From Comamonas testosteroni (GTDB taxonomy: Bacteria; Pseudomonadota; Gammaproteobacteria; Burkholderiales; Burkholderiaceae_C): a DNA stretch of 64,000 bases. Positions within the stretch are counted from its first letter, which is position 1. Every line of letters starts with the position of its first letter. The notes beneath the pieces were generated by a model that saw only the letters and a program-made list of their open reading frames with translations, ran no database searches and was not told the DNA's origin. The translations under genes and the position numbers were made by a program. The stretch is from assembly GCF_003569915.1 (NCBI RefSeq), contig NZ_KZ984442.1:124001-188000 (forward strand), read 5' to 3'. Below, piece by piece: positions 60,924 to 64,000 of this stretch.

Positions 60924-61263
60924 TCCTCGTGATGGTGCCGCCCTCTGGGTCCAGGTAGAAAGCGCAGTTTGCGTCACGAAACTGAAGCCACTGGCGCTGC
61001 AAGGCGCGGAGCTTTTTCTGACGTTCAGGCTTGAGCGTTGGCATCAAGGCCTGATAAGCCTTGTTCAGGCGCTTGTCCTGAATTTCGACTTCATCGCCTA
61101 TGCAGCCCACGGTGGCTGTCGTGCTCTGTGCCTGCGTCATGCAGGACTCGTACTGGCGTGAATATTCACCAGCGGCTCTTGCGTCCAACGAGCTCAAAGC
61201 AAGGCACGGAGCCAAACACAAAGCAGCAAGTTTCAAAGCCAAAGACATGCTTTTTGTGCTCAT
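60850..61263 (-). CDS. Exported DUF1311/LprI-like protein
   Basis: 137 residues. Signal peptide (LALKLAALCLAPCLALSSLDARA) then a DUF1311 domain (SCMTQAQSTTATVGCIGDEVEIQDKRLNKAYQALMPTLKPERQKKLRALQRQWLQFRDANCAFYLDPEGGT) with the conserved cysteines and W-x-x-x-R-D. LprI relatives inhibit lysozyme. AAAGGAG seven bases before the ATG at 61263. Its 3' end overlaps the convergent HIT gene by 74 bases. Confidence 0.87.
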   Translation of the reverse strand: MSTKSMSLALKLAALCLAPCLALSSLDARAAGEYSRQYESCMTQAQSTTATVGCIGDEVEIQDKRLNKAYQALMPTLKPERQKKLRALQRQWLQFRDANCAFYLDPEGGTITRITGSRCILDMTASRADELEALLFQ

Positions 61264-61302
61264 AAAACCGCTCCTTTGGGTCAAGCCATCAATGCCCAGA
61301 GA

Positions 61303-63329
<2,027 letters not shown>

Positions 63330-63351
63330 GGGGAAATATTTTTTCTTCAAT

Positions 63352-63377
63352 AAAAAAGGCCGCCCTGTGGCGGCCTT
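63352..63377 (-). terminator. Terminator after the BMP receptor gene
   Basis: Arms AAGGCCGCC and GGCGGCCTT with loop ACAG on the minus strand, followed by TTTTTT. It lies between the receptor stop and the Rieske start, so may be an attenuator in the operon. Confidence 0.8.
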
Positions 63378-63395
63378 CACAGGTGCAGGGAGCCG

Positions 63396-64000
63396 TTACT
63401 TAGACTCAGCACCGGGAACCTTGCCTTCCACGCCCTTGACGTAGAAGTTGATGCCCTTCAGGAAGGCATCGTCCGCAGCCTTGTCGGCAGCGATCAGTTC
63501 CTTGCCGTCCTGGCCAGTGACAGGACCCTTCCAGATGGTGAATGTACCTTCCTTCAGGCCCTTTTTCACTTCCTCAACTTTTGCCTTGATCTCAGCGGGA
63601 ATGTCATCCGCCAGAGAAACGATGTCGATCACGCCTTCCTTGACGCCCCACCAGGTCTGACGGCTGCTCCACTTGCCTTCCAGGGCGTTGCGGGTGGAGT
63701 CGATGTAGTAAGGGGTCCAGTTGATGATGGACGAGCCCAGGTGAGCCTTGGGACCGTAGGCGGTCATGTCCGAGTCCCAGCCGAAGGCGCGCTTGCCCTT
63801 TTCTTCAGCCGTCTTCAGCACGGCGGGAGAGTCGGTGTTCTGGAACAGGATGTCAGCTCCGCCGTTGATCAGGCTGGTAGCCGCTTCGGTTTCCTTGGGA
63901 GGGCTGAACCATTCATTGACCCAAACCACCTTGGTCGTGATCTTGGGGTTCACGGACTGAGCACCCAGCGTAAAGCTGTTGATATTGCGAATCACCTCGG
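63396..64000 (-). CDS. BMP-family ABC transporter substrate-binding protein, C-terminal part
   Basis: The last 200 residues of a basic-membrane-protein (PnrA/Med-like) receptor; the N-terminus lies beyond the window. Blocks: INSFTLGAQSVNPKITTKVVWVNEWFSPPKETEAATSLINGGADILFQNTDSPAVLKTAEEKGKRAFGWDSDMTAYGPKAHLGSSIINWTPYY. Binds purine nucleosides or bases. Followed by a terminator, then the Rieske and adenine deaminase genes on the same strand, which fits purine uptake and breakdown. Confidence 0.9.
   Translation of the reverse strand, partial: EVIRNINSFTLGAQSVNPKITTKVVWVNEWFSPPKETEAATSLINGGADILFQNTDSPAVLKTAEEKGKRAFGWDSDMTAYGPKAHLGSSIINWTPYYIDSTRNALEGKWSSRQTWWGVKEGVIDIVSLADDIPAEIKAKVEEVKKGLKEGTFTIWKGPVTGQDGKELIAADKAADDAFLKGINFYVKGVEGKVPGAESK

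Overview
The window looks like a chromosomal segment of a Comamonadaceae betaproteobacterium, most probably Comamonas (C. testosteroni-like). Supporting signs are the high-GC coding bias, a Bug/TctC solute receptor, a Burkholderiales-type H-NS paralogue, the hda-HAD-pcnB-folK order beside purM, a general porin, and two families of short dispersed repeats of the kind seen between comamonad genes. Species is inference. Almost everything is ordinary, densely packed chromosome. I see no phage, insertion sequence, CRISPR array, rRNA or tRNA.

Layout. 1-7.4 kb: porin (partial), MFS exporter, GltS glutamate symporter, a divergent NAD(P)-binding protein/LysR pair, a branched-chain amino acid binding protein, and a type II lumazine synthase behind an FMN riboswitch. 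7.9-12.7 kb: two envelope proteins of low complexity, an epimerase-like protein, a ferredoxin-reductase-type flavoprotein and a Bug receptor. 12.7-22.5 kb: housekeeping block folK-pcnB-HAD-hda facing purM-permease, then SirB1-like, murJ, rpsT and DUF3579. 22.7-30 kb: argD-argF; feoA-feoB-Cys-rich peptide flanked on both sides by YkgJ-type cysteine-cluster genes; a PP2C phosphatase; an AraC remnant. 30-38.5 kb: kynurenine pathway (permease, kynB, kynU, kynA) with alkA inverted inside it, then an MFS carrier and an FAD monooxygenase. 38.5-45.4 kb: H-NS, CNNM/CorC protein, apaH, rhlE, a zinc metallopeptidase and an ornithine cyclodeaminase-family enzyme. 45.5-48.9 kb: nadA-nadB and dcd. 49-56.2 kb: lipoprotein, LuxR gene broken by an amber codon, guanine deaminase, a tandem AAA+ ATPase of unknown role, and a LysR/MFS pair destroyed by a deletion. 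56.4-64 kb: DoxX-like protein, LysR-glaH-FMN dehydrogenase (glutarate route), HIT protein, DUF1311, and a purine-type operon (BMP receptor, Rieske oxygenase, adenine deaminase).

Metabolic themes. Tryptophan is degraded to anthranilate by KynA-KynB-KynU, while NAD is made from aspartate by NadB-NadA. Purine salvage is represented by guanine and adenine deaminases plus a Rieske protein that may stand in for hypoxanthine oxidation. Glutarate is probably hydroxylated by GlaH and the L-2-hydroxyglutarate reoxidised by an FMN enzyme instead of the usual FAD enzyme LhgO.

Most notable for follow-up: (i) an AT-rich dyad repeat family with about eleven copies, one inserted in frame inside nadB; (ii) a GC-rich repeat of about 75-120 bp in four copies, one abutting the rpsT extended -10; (iii) the glaH-FMN dehydrogenase pair; (iv) the Rieske-adenine deaminase pair; (v) the tandem AAA+ ATPase; (vi) the LysR/MFS deletion scar. 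Intergenic stretches of about 200 bases or more are described where they contain something; otherwise nothing recognisable was seen.
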